Source: Acidobacteriota bacterium (GTDB lineage Bacteria > Acidobacteriota > Terriglobia > Terriglobales > Acidobacteriaceae). Taken from it: a DNA stretch of 64,000 bases. Below the pieces are notes generated by a model. That model ran no database searches, was not told the origin of the DNA, and saw only the letters and a list, made by a program, of their open reading frames with translations. The DNA lies in contig JAKATU010000085.1 of NCBI GenBank assembly GCA_021818585.1, positions 1 through 64,000 of the forward strand. Reading direction: 5' to 3'. A program made the position numbers and the translations under genes. Below are positions 47,436 to 56,324 of this stretch, in pieces. Within the stretch, counting starts at the first letter, position 1. The number at the start of each line of letters is the position of its first letter.

Positions 47436-48329
47436 ATGAAAAAGCTTTTCCTCTGCAGCACCCTGGCGCTGGCCCTGTCTGCCATGCCCCTGGCCCACGG
47501 CCAGCAGTTCCCCAAGGGAACCGTGGTTCACTATCCGCCCCGCGGACCCGCCACCCTGCAGCAGGAACAAACCCCGGCACCCCTCGCCCAGCGCGAAAAG
47601 CAGCTCCACGCGCTCCTCGCAGCCATCCACCAGTACTGGCTCCAAACTCATCCCGAGTACGCCTCCATCCACGGCGACCAGCGCTATGCCGCCGACCTCA
47701 CCGACTACTCCGCTGCAGCATGGCAGCAGCGCCTCAACCAGGCCAACGCCTTCATGATGCAGCTTGCGCAGATTGACACCACCGGCATGTCCCCCGCCGA
47801 CCAGAAGGCCGCCGACAGCACCCTCCACCGCCTCATCGCCGAGCAGACCGCCGGCGCGGCCCGTCCATGGGAAACCCCCGTCACCGCCACCTCCGGCCTG
47901 CCCTTTTCCCTCGCCGCGCTCCCCGCTCAACTCCATTTCGCCGGCGCGCAGGACTACGACCACTACATCGCCCGCCTTAACAGGATTCCCACTGCCTTCC
48001 GCCAGGTCAGTGACGACATCCTCCTCGGCATAGAGGACGAAAATCCGCCCTCCGTCGCCACCATCCAGGGCGTCCTCGCCGAGGTCAAGGCCGTCACCAG
48101 CCAAACGCCGGCAGCCAGCCCATTCGCGGAGCCACTCCAGCACTTCCCGGCCTCTGTCTCCGCCGCCGATCAGGCGCGTATCCGCAAGGCCGTGCTCACC
48201 GCCATCTCCATCCAGGTTTTCCCGGCCTACCAGCGTTTCGGCCGCTTCATGGAAAGCCTCCAGCAACCCTCTCAACCCGCTGCATCCAAATCCAATTCCA
48301 CGTCGAATACGCCAAAGGTGCACCCGTGA
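47436..48329 (+). CDS. Exported DUF885-like protein, N-terminal part only
   Basis: The 297-aa protein has a signal peptide (KKLFLCSTLALALSAMPLAH) and then a helical region with YWLQTHPEYASIHGDQRYAA and DYDHYIARLNRIPTAFRQVS, which resembles the N-terminal part of DUF885 proteins (typically about 600 aa, putative metallopeptidases). The HExxH-containing C-terminal half is absent. It may be a truncated paralogue or a stand-alone helical domain. The proC start GTG overlaps its stop codon (GTGA), so the pair is coupled. Confidence 0.6.
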   Translation: MKKLFLCSTLALALSAMPLAHGQQFPKGTVVHYPPRGPATLQQEQTPAPLAQREKQLHALLAAIHQYWLQTHPEYASIHGDQRYAADLTDYSAAAWQQRLNQANAFMMQLAQIDTTGMSPADQKAADSTLHRLIAEQTAGAARPWETPVTATSGLPFSLAALPAQLHFAGAQDYDHYIARLNRIPTAFRQVSDDILLGIEDENPPSVATIQGVLAEVKAVTSQTPAASPFAEPLQHFPASVSAADQARIRKAVLTAISIQVFPAYQRFGRFMESLQQPSQPAASKSNSTSNTPKVHP

Positions 48330-49255
48330 CCGACCATAAAACAGACCGCAAGACAGAAGCCAAAGTCGAAGTAAAAACCGCTGCTGAAGCCAAAGCCGCC
48401 GCCAAGTCCGCGCCTCCCAACCCCTACGACCTCAAGCGCGCCAAAGTCGCCGTGCTCGGAGCCGGCAAAATGGGCGGCATCCTGCTGCAGGCCTTCCTCA
48501 AGCAGAACATCCTGCGCCCGGATCAGCTTGTCGCCACCGTCGCACACCCTGACCGCGCCCTCGCGCTCTCCGCCCAGTGGGGCATCGAAGTCACCACCGA
48601 TAATCTCGCCGCTGTCCGCGATGCCAATATCATCCTGCTCGGCGTCAAGCCCTTCCAGGTTGCCGACCTGCTCGCAACCCTGCGCCCCGCGCTCGACCCC
48701 TCCAGGCTGCTCATCTCCTTTGCCGCCTCGGTACGCACCTCGGCCATTGAAGAAGCCGCCATCCCCGGCTCGCCCAAACCCATCCCCGTCATCCGCGCCA
48801 TGCCCAACACGCCCTCCATGCTCGGCGCCGGCATCACCGCGCTCTGCTCCGGCTCCAACGTCGCACCCCAGCAGATTCAGCAGGCGACCGCCCTCTTTGA
48901 GGCCGTCGGTCGAACAGTCATCGTCGACGAAAAGCACATGGACGCCGTCACCGGCCTCTCGGCCAGCGGTCCCGCCTTCATCTACATCATTCTGGAATCG
49001 CTCGCCGAAGCCGGCGTCAAAGTCGGCCTGCCCCGCGATATCGCCACCCTGCTCGCCGCCCAGACCACCCTCGGCTCCGCGCGCATGGTCCTCGACACCG
49101 GCTACCACCCCGCCCTGCTCAAGGACGCCGTCACCACCCCCGCCGGCTGCACCATCGACGGCATTCTCGAGCTCGAAGAAGGCGGTCTCCGCGTCACCCT
49201 TATCAAGGCCGTCATGCGCGCCGCCCAGCGGGCCAAAGAGCTCGCCAACGGGTAG
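48326..49255 (+). CDS. proC: Pyrroline-5-carboxylate reductase
   Basis: ProC reduces 1-pyrroline-5-carboxylate to L-proline with NAD(P)H. The 309-aa protein contains AKVAVLGAGKMGGILLQAF for dinucleotide binding, then VIRAMPNTPSMLGAGITALC, SGPAFIYIILESLAEAGVKV and TTPAGCTIDGILELEEGGLR, all diagnostic. A non-homologous Lys/Glu/Ala-rich extension of about 35 residues precedes the fold, so the GTG at 48326 may not be the only start; nothing better spaced is seen. Confidence 0.93.
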   Translation: MTDHKTDRKTEAKVEVKTAAEAKAAAKSAPPNPYDLKRAKVAVLGAGKMGGILLQAFLKQNILRPDQLVATVAHPDRALALSAQWGIEVTTDNLAAVRDANIILLGVKPFQVADLLATLRPALDPSRLLISFAASVRTSAIEEAAIPGSPKPIPVIRAMPNTPSMLGAGITALCSGSNVAPQQIQQATALFEAVGRTVIVDEKHMDAVTGLSASGPAFIYIILESLAEAGVKVGLPRDIATLLAAQTTLGSARMVLDTGYHPALLKDAVTTPAGCTIDGILELEEGGLRVTLIKAVMRAAQRAKELANG

Positions 49256-49343
49256 AGACCGCGAGAGACGCACAAACGTCTCGTCCGGCGGCTCAAGGAA
49301 GCCGTCGCGGGACCCTCAACAATCACAGCTAAATTTTTTGCTG

Positions 49344-49371
49344 GAGAAGGCCGACCCAAACCGGCCTTCTC
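49344..49371. terminator. Hairpin between proC and the cold-shock gene
   Basis: GAGAAGGCCG (49344-49353) pairs with CGGCCTTCTC (49362-49371). The genes converge here. There is no downstream T-tract on either strand, so termination efficiency is uncertain. Confidence 0.45.
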
Positions 49372-49404
49372 AGCGAACTTACTTCCCGTAAACCACCGGA
49401 TCGA

Positions 49405-49623
49405 TCAGGCAATCTCCTGCAACCGGGTCACTTGGTCGGCCTGCGGCCCTTTCTGGCCCTGGACAATGTCGAACTCAACGTCATCCCCTTCTTTCAGGCT
49501 CTTGTAGCCGTCGATCTGGATCGCACTGTAGTGCACGAATACGTCGGGTCCATCTTCCCGGCCAATAAAGCCGTAACCCTTCGCGTTGTTGAACCACTTC
49601 ACTTTGCCTTTATATTGAGCCAC
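49405..49623 (-). CDS. Cold-shock domain protein (CspA family)
   Basis: A 72-aa OB-fold RNA/DNA-binding protein acting as an RNA chaperone. It starts [20 protein letters not shown], with RNP1 KGYGFI and RNP2 VFVHY, and ends in the usual RL-motif. GTG at 49623 is preceded by AGGAAGG at suitable spacing; the longer frame adds residues with no similarity. About 130 nt separate it from the upstream NUDIX gene, so an own promoter with a 5' leader is likely. Confidence 0.93.
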   Translation of the reverse strand: MAQYKGKVKWFNNAKGYGFIGREDGPDVFVHYSAIQIDGYKSLKEGDDVEFDIVQGQKGPQADQVTRLQEIA

Positions 49624-49755
49624 AAGCCCTGGACCTTCCTGGAGCAAGATTTCGGTGGGGGAGGGTGTCCACCGGCTTGAGATTGAAAAACGCAAATCTC
49701 TACCCTGGGCTTTTCCGCGCCGCTCTCGAATCCTGCTGGAGGAAGTCCTTGCCGC

Positions 49756-50472
49756 CTACTTCCTTTGCCCCAGCAAACGCGCGAAGCTGAGCACGGAGAC
49801 CAGCGTTTTGCCGTCCTGAACCTGTCCCCTGTCAATGAGACGTAGCAACTCAGAAAGGGGCACACGCAATAATTCGATAGATTCGTCATCTTCCGGGCAG
49901 GAGGGTCCCGGAACCAGTTCTTCGGCCAGAAAAACCTGCATCCACTCACCCAGAAAGCCCGGGCTGGCAAAGTACCGCGTCAACTGCGTCCACTTCCGCG
50001 CCGTGTAGCCCGTCTCCTCCAGCAGTTCGCGCTTGGCCGCCCGCAACCGGTTCTCGCCCGGCTCCATCTTGCCCGCCGGAACCTCATACAGGAACTGCCC
50101 CGCCGCATGACGGTACTGCCGCTCCAGCACAATGTACGGGTCGCGCTTGCTCTTCGAGCTGTCCACCGGCAGTATCACCACCGACCCGTTATGCCGGATG
50201 ATGTCACGGCTGAGCACCTTGCCGCCGCTCTCCTTCACCGTCTCGTTGTAGATCCGGAACAGAGGCACCTCATACCGCAACTCCGACGAAAGCACCTTCG
50301 CCTTACGCCCTGGGTTAATCTTCAACTCCTTCACCACCGGAACCATCGCGTCCGGCTCGCTCACGGCCTCCATTTTTTTGGCCGGAACGGCTTTCGGGGC
50401 CGCACTCTTCTTCACAACAGGGCGGGCGGCTTTGCTGGCGGTAGTTTTACGCTGCTTCGACTTTGCGGGCAT
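49756..50472 (-). CDS. NUDIX hydrolase, ADP-ribose pyrophosphatase-like
   Basis: The 238-aa protein has the complete NUDIX box GKMEPGENRLRAAKRELLEE then TGY, preceded by YEVPAG, which is typical of ADP-ribose/NDP-sugar pyrophosphatases (NudF/YffH-like). An N-terminal basic extension of about 45 residues (KQRKTTASKAARPVVKKSAA) is unusual and likely disordered. GAGGAG precedes the ATG at 50472. Substrate not established. Confidence 0.85.
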   Translation of the reverse strand: MPAKSKQRKTTASKAARPVVKKSAAPKAVPAKKMEAVSEPDAMVPVVKELKINPGRKAKVLSSELRYEVPLFRIYNETVKESGGKVLSRDIIRHNGSVVILPVDSSKSKRDPYIVLERQYRHAAGQFLYEVPAGKMEPGENRLRAAKRELLEETGYTARKWTQLTRYFASPGFLGEWMQVFLAEELVPGPSCPEDDESIELLRVPLSELLRLIDRGQVQDGKTLVSVLSFARLLGQRK

Positions 50473-50552
50473 CACAACTCCTCAAATATTTTGTCCTCTT
50501 CGGTACGGTACCATCCCCATAGAGTTCACACCCGTACAGGCAAGAGCACTCG

Positions 50553-51449
50553 ATGGCGAAAAAACAGCGCGCACAGGCAAAAATCATCTGCGAAAGCGTC
50601 ACCGTCATCGGCCCCGGCAACTGGGGAACCTCACTCGCCCAAGCCATCCATCGCTCCCCATGGAACCTGCGGGAAATCATCGTTAGAAACCATCCCAAAC
50701 AAAGCCGCCCCGCCACGCCTTGCCACGCATGGCCCCACGCAGCCCTCGATGCCGAAATCGTCTGGCTCTGCGTCCCTGACGACACCATCGAATCAGCCTG
50801 CGCCGAACTTCTGCGCCACAGGCCCACACTGCGCGGCCAGATCGTCGTTCACTCCAGCGGAGCACGCACCGCCCAGGCCCTCCAAGCCGCCCGCCTCGCC
50901 GGCGCGCGCACCGCCGCCGTCCATCCCGTCATGACCTTCCCCACCCGCCGGGTCGTCTCCCTCAAAAACATCCTCTTCGGCATCGAATCCGAATCCCCCA
51001 CCGCCCGCAACCGCCTCAAACAACTGGTGGCGGCCATCGGAGGAGAGTCCTTCACCATCGCTGCCCCCAAAAAGGCGCTCTACCACGCCGCTGGAACCAT
51101 GGCCTCGCCCTTGCTCGTCAGCGCGCTCACCGCCGCGCAGCAAACCGCACGCCTGGCTGGACTCACCCCCACCGTTGCCGCCAAAATGACATCAGTGCTT
51201 GCCGAAGCCTCGCTCGGCAACCTCCGCAGCCGCGGCACCGCAGACAGCTTCAGCGGACCCCTGGCCCGAGGCGATGCCGGAACAATTCGATTGCATCTTG
51301 AGGCCCTTCGCGAGCATCCAGTTCAAGCCGGAGTTTATCGGGCACTCGCCGTCCACGCGCTCGATTCCCTGCCTGTCCGCGAACGGGAAACCATCGCGGC
51401 GCTGCTAAAGCAGGAACCGGCAAGCCGCAGGCAGAACAGGAAGCACTAA
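50553..51449 (+). CDS. DUF2520 / Rossmann-like dehydrogenase-fold protein
   Basis: The 298-aa protein has an N-terminal Rossmann domain (ESVTVIGPGNWGTSLAQAIH) and a C-terminal helical domain with APKKALYHAAGTMASPLLVS and GTADSFSGPLARGDAGTIRL, the DUF2520 pattern related to prephenate/6-phosphogluconate dehydrogenase folds. The reaction is unknown. It lies 28 nt upstream of bshC on the same strand, so the two are probably cotranscribed. Confidence 0.75.
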   Translation: MAKKQRAQAKIICESVTVIGPGNWGTSLAQAIHRSPWNLREIIVRNHPKQSRPATPCHAWPHAALDAEIVWLCVPDDTIESACAELLRHRPTLRGQIVVHSSGARTAQALQAARLAGARTAAVHPVMTFPTRRVVSLKNILFGIESESPTARNRLKQLVAAIGGESFTIAAPKKALYHAAGTMASPLLVSALTAAQQTARLAGLTPTVAAKMTSVLAEASLGNLRSRGTADSFSGPLARGDAGTIRLHLEALREHPVQAGVYRALAVHALDSLPVRERETIAALLKQEPASRRQNRKH

Positions 51450-51477
51450 TTTCTTTGAGGGAGAACGACGAAAGCTG

Positions 51478-53064
51478 GTGGAGACGCACTGTTACCCGAT
51501 CACGATCCTGCCGCACCTCAGCCGGCTCTTCACCGATTTCGCCCAGAGCGAAACCGCACTCCAACCCTTTTTCGCCGTTAGCCCTTCCGATCCAGACTGG
51601 GCCACCCACACCGTAAGCTTCTCCGGCGACCGCAACGCCCTCGCCAACCTCCTCGAAGCGCAAAACCAGCCCTGGGGCGCATCTCCGGCCACGCTGGAAA
51701 ATATCGCGCGCCTACGCGCCGGAGCCAACGTCGTCGTCACCGGCCAACAGGTCGTCCTCTTCGGCGGACCGCTCTTCGCCCTATACAAGGCAGCCACCGC
51801 CGTCGCCCGCGCCAGGGCCACCGGCGCCGTCCCCATCTTTTGGCTCGCTACCGAAGATCACGACCTCGACGAAGCCAACCACATCGCCCTCGCCGCCCCA
51901 CCCGATCTCCAGACCCTGCGCCTGGAAACCGCCGCCGCAGCTGCACAGCCCGTCGGCAGCATCCTCCTCGGCCCGGGCATCGAATCCGTTCTCGACCAGG
52001 CAGCAGAAATCCTCGGCGACGTCCCCGAACTCGACCTCCTCCGCGAAACCTACCGCCCCGGCGTCACCTTCGCCGAAGCCTTCGCCCGCCTCATACTCAA
52101 AATCTTCGCGCGTCAGGGCCTCATCGTCGTCGACGCCTCCGCACGCGGCTTCCACACCGCCGGAGCAGCCGTCCTTCAGGCCGCCATCGAGCGCGCCGAA
52201 GAGCTCGAAACCCTCCTCCACCAGCGCGACCAGCTCCTCGCCGCGCGCGGCTACCACTCCCAGGTCCTCGTCGCAAAAAACAGCAGCCTGCTCTTCCTCA
52301 TGGACAAGCAAACCCGCGCCCGCCAGACCCTCAAGCGCGACGCCTCGGGCCAATGGACCGCCGGCAAAACCACATACTCCACCGCCGACCTGCTCGCCAT
52401 CCTGCACGCCGAGCCCGAGCGCCTCAGCCCCAACGCCCTGCTGCGCCCCGTCTTTCAGGACGCCATCCTGCCCACCCTCGCCTACATCGGCGGCCCGGCG
52501 GAAATTGCCTACTTCGCGCAAACCCAGGTCCTCTATCAGGCCATCCCCGGCCACACCACGCCCATCCTGCCCCGGCTCAGCGCCACCATCGTCGAAGCCT
52601 CACTCCGCAACTACATGGCCAGGCACGGCGTCAGCCTTCAGGACATCCTCCACGTTCGCCCAGAAGATCTCACCCAGCGCCTCGGCGCACGCACCATGCC
52701 CGTGGAAGGCAAGCAGCAGCTCGCGGCCACCGGCAGCGCCCTCGACCGCGAACTCACCGCCCTCGTCGACTGGATGCGCAACATGGACGCCGGCCTCGGC
52801 CGCTCCGCCGAAACCTCCGCCTCCAAAATGCGCTACCAGATGAACCGCCTCCGCCGCATGGCCGCCAACTTCCAGCTCCAGCAGGACCAAAGCCTCCGCC
52901 GCCACGTCGAAAAGCTCTACGCAGCCCTCTATCCCAAACATCACCTGCAGGAGCGCGCGGTCGCAGCCATCAGCTACCTCGGCAAATACGGCGACGTCCT
53001 CGTCGACGCAGCCCTCGAAGCCGCCACCGAGCTATGCCCCGGCCACCGAGAAATCCACCTGTAA
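51478..53064 (+). CDS. bshC: Bacillithiol synthase BshC (cysteine-adding enzyme)
   Basis: BshC adds cysteine to glucosaminyl-malate, the last step of bacillithiol synthesis. The 528-aa protein carries the hallmark VVTGQQVVLFGGPLFALYKA (residues 86-105) and VPIFWLATEDHDLDEANH (about 118-135). A central dimerising coiled coil and YIGGPAEIAYFAQTQVLYQA in the C-terminal half fit the family. The start is GTG 51478. bshA and bshB are not in the window. Confidence 0.93.
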   Translation: METHCYPITILPHLSRLFTDFAQSETALQPFFAVSPSDPDWATHTVSFSGDRNALANLLEAQNQPWGASPATLENIARLRAGANVVVTGQQVVLFGGPLFALYKAATAVARARATGAVPIFWLATEDHDLDEANHIALAAPPDLQTLRLETAAAAAQPVGSILLGPGIESVLDQAAEILGDVPELDLLRETYRPGVTFAEAFARLILKIFARQGLIVVDASARGFHTAGAAVLQAAIERAEELETLLHQRDQLLAARGYHSQVLVAKNSSLLFLMDKQTRARQTLKRDASGQWTAGKTTYSTADLLAILHAEPERLSPNALLRPVFQDAILPTLAYIGGPAEIAYFAQTQVLYQAIPGHTTPILPRLSATIVEASLRNYMARHGVSLQDILHVRPEDLTQRLGARTMPVEGKQQLAATGSALDRELTALVDWMRNMDAGLGRSAETSASKMRYQMNRLRRMAANFQLQQDQSLRRHVEKLYAALYPKHHLQERAVAAISYLGKYGDVLVDAALEAATELCPGHREIHL

Positions 53065-53135
53065 ATACAGCCTCCCGCGCATCCTGCACGCTTCAAACAT
53101 TGCAACCCGTCAGCGACAGTGCTAGATTCCGCCTT

Positions 53136-53447
53136 ATGGCAGGGAAATACGAGTCCACCATCGAAGTAGCCTGTCCCGACTGCGGCGCAATGTTGAAAAT
53201 CGACGCCAAAACGGGAGCCGTCATCTCCCACACCCCAGCGCCCCGCAAGCGCACCTTTGAGGATTTCGAAACCGCCGCCAAGGCCATGCGCGAGCAGGAA
53301 GAGCGCAAGCACAGCATCTTCAAGCAATCCGTCGAATCGGAGAAAAATCGCGGCGACCTGCTCGAAAAAAAATTCGCCGAAGCACTCAAAAAAGCTAAGG
53401 AAAACCCGGACACCGGCAAGCCCTTACGCGACTTCGACCTCGACTAA
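53136..53447 (+). CDS. Small zinc-finger-like hypothetical protein, 103 aa
   Basis: The protein starts MAGKYESTIEVACPDCGAML, with one CPDC pair, and continues with a charged helical segment (FEDFETAAKAMREQEERKHS) ending KPLRDFDLD. Only one Cys pair is seen, so zinc binding may need dimerisation. Family unknown. It is 71 nt after bshC. Confidence 0.55.
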   Translation: MAGKYESTIEVACPDCGAMLKIDAKTGAVISHTPAPRKRTFEDFETAAKAMREQEERKHSIFKQSVESEKNRGDLLEKKFAEALKKAKENPDTGKPLRDFDLD

Positions 53448-53478
53448 CCCCTCAACCCAACCACCTCAGGAGACGGCA

Positions 53479-53823
53479 ATGGGCGCAGAGATGCAAACGA
53501 CCGAAAACACCGTAAAACTCAGCAACGGAGTAGTCGAAACCCCCGGCCAGATCACCTTTTCGCGCGCCGCCGCGGCCAGCTCGCTCGTGCTCTCCGCCGC
53601 ACTGCTCATGGCCGGCAAAAAGAAAGGCGCAGCCACGGCCGCCGTAGCCGCTGGAGCCCTCCTCGCGCTCGAAAAACCCGAGGCCATCAAGCGCGTCTGG
53701 GACAGCATCCCCCACTATCTCCGCAAGAGCCAGGACTTCATTGGCAAAGTCGAAGACGTAGTCAGCGAAATCACCGCCCAGGGCGAGAAATTCCGCGACT
53801 CCATCCTCAGTCACCGCGACTGA
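53479..53823 (+). CDS. Small hypothetical protein with one hydrophobic segment, 114 aa
   Basis: A hydrophobic stretch (SSLVLSAALLMAGKKKGAAT then AVAAGALLAL) may be a membrane hairpin or amphipathic segment. A C-terminal helical part follows with IPHYLRKSQDFIGKVEDVVS. CAGGAG precedes the ATG at 53479. It is 31 nt after the zinc-finger-like gene. I do not recognise a family. Confidence 0.5.
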   Translation: MGAEMQTTENTVKLSNGVVETPGQITFSRAAAASSLVLSAALLMAGKKKGAATAAVAAGALLALEKPEAIKRVWDSIPHYLRKSQDFIGKVEDVVSEITAQGEKFRDSILSHRD

Positions 53824-53829
53824 TCGCGC

Positions 53830-54951
53830 CTACACCGCCGCAGCACTAAACCTGCTCAAACTGAAGCCATCCACAACCACCTCCGGCACGCGCCCCAGGA
53901 TCAGATCCCGCAAAACATGCGCCGTGCCCGGCGCCAGCAGAATCCCGTTCCGGAAGTGCCCCGTAGCCACCCACAGCGTCGGCTGCGCCTCGCCCGGCGT
54001 CAGCGACCCAATCACCGGCAGTCCATCCTCGCTCATCGGTCGCAGTCCCGCCCACGCAGGCCCGCGCGAAGCCCCAGCCAGCGGCGGCCACAGCGCCACC
54101 GCCCGCCGCACCAGCTCCGCAATCATCGGCTCGCTCGTCGACTGGTCAAATCCCGTACTCTCCAGCGTCGCACCCACCACATAATTCCCATCGCCGCGCG
54201 GCACAATGTACAGCCCCGGAATTCTTAACGTACACGCCGTCTGCTCTGGTCCTCTCAGGTTCAGCATCACCAGCTGGCCCTTGCGCGGCTCTACCGCCGG
54301 AGCCTGCTCCACCGGCGCGCGCCACGCGCCCGTCGCAAATACCACATGCCGCCCCCAAAACTGCGCCTCTTCTGTCTTTTCATCTGCCCGCTGCGCCGCC
54401 GTCAGACGATGCAAACCCTCATCCGCCTCCACCCGCAGCACCTGCGTATACTCGCGCAGCTCAATCCCCGCCGCCCGAATCGCACCCGGCAATATCTCAG
54501 TCAAATCGCACGGATCGAGGCTCTTCTCTTCCATCACGGAGAACACCAGCTCGCCTACATTCAATCCCGGAGCCAGCTCTGCGATCTCCTCCGCCGTCAC
54601 CCGCCTGCCCGGCCCGTTTTCTCCATTCGGCAAACCTTCGAGCGTCTGCCGGCTCCGTATCGGAATCTCCCGCCCCGTCAACTCCTTCACCCGCGCCAGA
54701 AATGCCGGGTACAGACGCTCGCTGTAAACCGCCAGCGCATGCATCTCCGCGGGATTATGCGGATCATTCGCCGCCAGCATCCCCGCCGCCGCCCAGGACG
54801 CCTCATGCATCGCCTGCTGCCGGTCCAGCACCACCACCCGTTGCCCGGCATCCCGCAGCGCCAGCGCGGCCGCAAGCCCGATGATACCCGCGCCGACAAT
54901 GGCTACGTCGTCAACATTCTCTGGTGCCTTGGGCTTGCTGCTGCCTGTCAT
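53830..54951 (-). CDS. thiO: Glycine oxidase ThiO
   Basis: ThiO oxidises glycine to iminoglyoxylate for thiazole synthesis in thiamine biosynthesis. The 373-aa FAD protein has DVAIVGAGIIGLAAALALRD for FAD binding, SWAAAGMLAA, and WAGLRPMSEDGLPVIG plus WVATGHFRNGILLAPGTA near the C-terminus, typical of DAO-family ThiO. The start at 54951 is chosen because AGGAGAG precedes it. No other thi gene is adjacent, so related amino-acid oxidases cannot be excluded. Confidence 0.85.
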   Translation of the reverse strand: MTGSSKPKAPENVDDVAIVGAGIIGLAAALALRDAGQRVVVLDRQQAMHEASWAAAGMLAANDPHNPAEMHALAVYSERLYPAFLARVKELTGREIPIRSRQTLEGLPNGENGPGRRVTAEEIAELAPGLNVGELVFSVMEEKSLDPCDLTEILPGAIRAAGIELREYTQVLRVEADEGLHRLTAAQRADEKTEEAQFWGRHVVFATGAWRAPVEQAPAVEPRKGQLVMLNLRGPEQTACTLRIPGLYIVPRGDGNYVVGATLESTGFDQSTSEPMIAELVRRAVALWPPLAGASRGPAWAGLRPMSEDGLPVIGSLTPGEAQPTLWVATGHFRNGILLAPGTAHVLRDLILGRVPEVVVDGFSLSRFSAAAV

Positions 54952-55060
54952 CCTTCGAGCTCTCTCCTTTTGCTTGATCCTTTGTCCCGATTTTTCTTTA
55001 TTGTAGGAGGTTGTGCGGCTTCGCAGGGTGAGCCAGCGCACATGCGAAAGGAACCGGAAC

Positions 55061-55876
55061 ATGCAAAGCGATCAAGATCCTAAGCGGCCTTCCAAATTAT
55101 TGATCCTGCTGCTCGCCGCCGTCTTCGTCGCTGCCGTCTCCGGTCTGCTCTGGAGCTACTCCCTCGCCGGCCGCCTCACCCATGCCGAAGCGCAGCTCGC
55201 CGCCACCCAGCAGCAGAACCAGCAGCTCGCCCGCGCGCTCAATCAAACCAACGCCAAACTGCGCATCACCTCCAACACCCTCGGCCAGCGCCTCGGCATC
55301 ACCCAGCGGCAGCTCAGGCGTCGCGCCGACGACCTCCTCCATCGCCAGCAGGCTGCCGCCACCCGCCTCGAACAGCAGCAAAACTCCACCCAGGCCCAGG
55401 TCTCATCCGTCACCACTGATGTAGGCGGCGTCCAAACCGACCTCAACCAGACCAAATCCCAGCTCGCGAACGACGAAGCTCAGATGAAAAAAATGCAGGG
55501 CGACCTCGGCGTCCAAAGCGGCCTCATCGCCACCAACGAGCAGGAGCTCCAGGTCCTCCAGCACATCGGCGACCGCGCGTACTATCCCTTCACTCTCCAG
55601 AAAGGCAAAAAACAGGCCGTCGCCACCGTCGCACTCCAGCTCCGCCGGGTCAACGCCAGGCACAACACCTACTCCATCACCGTTTTCACCGATGACCGCA
55701 AAATCGAAAAGAAAAACCGCGCCATCGACGAGCCGGTCCAGTTCTACAGCGGCCCGCAGCACCTGCTCTTCGAACTGGTCGTCAACAAAATCAGCCACAA
55801 TCAGGTCCAGGGCTACATCGCCACTCCCAAAAACGCCCCCAAACCCGCCGCGGTGGAACACGGCACTCCGAAATAG
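55061..55876 (+). CDS. Membrane-anchored coiled-coil protein
   Basis: The 271-aa protein has an N-terminal membrane segment (KLLILLLAAVFVAAVSGLLW) and a long Gln-rich coiled coil (about residues 38-155; for example AEAQLAATQQQNQQLARALN). A C-terminal globular beta-rich domain contains YPFTLQKGKKQAVATVALQL and RHNTYSITVFTDDRKIEKKN. Topology suggests a periplasmic domain. No family recognised. AAAGGAA precedes the ATG at 55061. Confidence 0.6.
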   Translation: MQSDQDPKRPSKLLILLLAAVFVAAVSGLLWSYSLAGRLTHAEAQLAATQQQNQQLARALNQTNAKLRITSNTLGQRLGITQRQLRRRADDLLHRQQAAATRLEQQQNSTQAQVSSVTTDVGGVQTDLNQTKSQLANDEAQMKKMQGDLGVQSGLIATNEQELQVLQHIGDRAYYPFTLQKGKKQAVATVALQLRRVNARHNTYSITVFTDDRKIEKKNRAIDEPVQFYSGPQHLLFELVVNKISHNQVQGYIATPKNAPKPAAVEHGTPK

Positions 55877-55944
55877 AGCAACAAACAGTGCCATCCATCG
55901 CAAAGGCCGGCCGCCTTCACAAAACCCTCCAGTAAAAGACGGGA

Positions 55945-56319
55945 ATGATGGCCAGCCAACAAGGTAACACTTGTGTTACCTTGTTAAAAGTGATCGAGAT
56001 CAGGCAGTACATCGGCCCGGGCGATAAGAACTACTTTGAAGAGTGGTTCAACCAACTGAACGCCCAGGCTGCTGCCAAAGTAAGTACAGCTCTGGCTCGC
56101 ATCAGTTGCGGAAACTGGTCTAACGTCAAAGGCGTCGGCTCCAGCGTTTACGAGTACCGCATTAACTTCGGCCCCGGATACAGAATTTATTTCGGGAAAG
56201 AGGGTGATCGCATTGTGATTCTGTTGGCAGGCGGCTCCAAGCAGCGCCAGCAGCAGGATATTGAAAACGCACACGAGCGATGGTCGGCATACAAGAACGC
56301 GCGAAAGGCGGCAAAGTAA
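55945..56319 (+). CDS. HigB/RelE-like toxin (Gp49/COG3657 family)
   Basis: The 124-aa product matches RelE-superfamily toxins of the phage Gp49/COG3657 type: IEIRQYIGPGDKNYFEEWFN near the start, then YEYRINFGPGYRIYFGKEGD and LLAGGSKQRQQQDIENAHER. Such toxins are predicted ribosome-dependent mRNA endonucleases. The start is uncertain: 55945 has a weak GGGA, while TTG 55981 or GTG 55990 would start right where family similarity begins. The palindrome at 55958-55985 lies in this N-terminal part. The antitoxin gene begins 5 nt after the stop. Confidence 0.7.
   Translation: MMASQQGNTCVTLLKVIEIRQYIGPGDKNYFEEWFNQLNAQAAAKVSTALARISCGNWSNVKGVGSSVYEYRINFGPGYRIYFGKEGDRIVILLAGGSKQRQQQDIENAHERWSAYKNARKAAK
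55958..55985. promoter_or_regulatory. 28-bp perfect palindrome, likely toxin-antitoxin operator
   Basis: AACAAGGTAACAC (55958-55970), TT, then GTGTTACCTTGTT (55973-55985) is a perfect inverted repeat. HTH antitoxins of HigA type bind such palindromes to repress their operon. Its position supports a downstream toxin start (55981 or 55990). Confidence 0.65.
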
Positions 56320-56324
56320 AACCA

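Noticed and set aside
51840-53447. 535-aa Arg/Pro-rich frame
   Set aside because: It is a shadow of bshC in another frame; only its last 103 residues (from 53136) look like a real protein.
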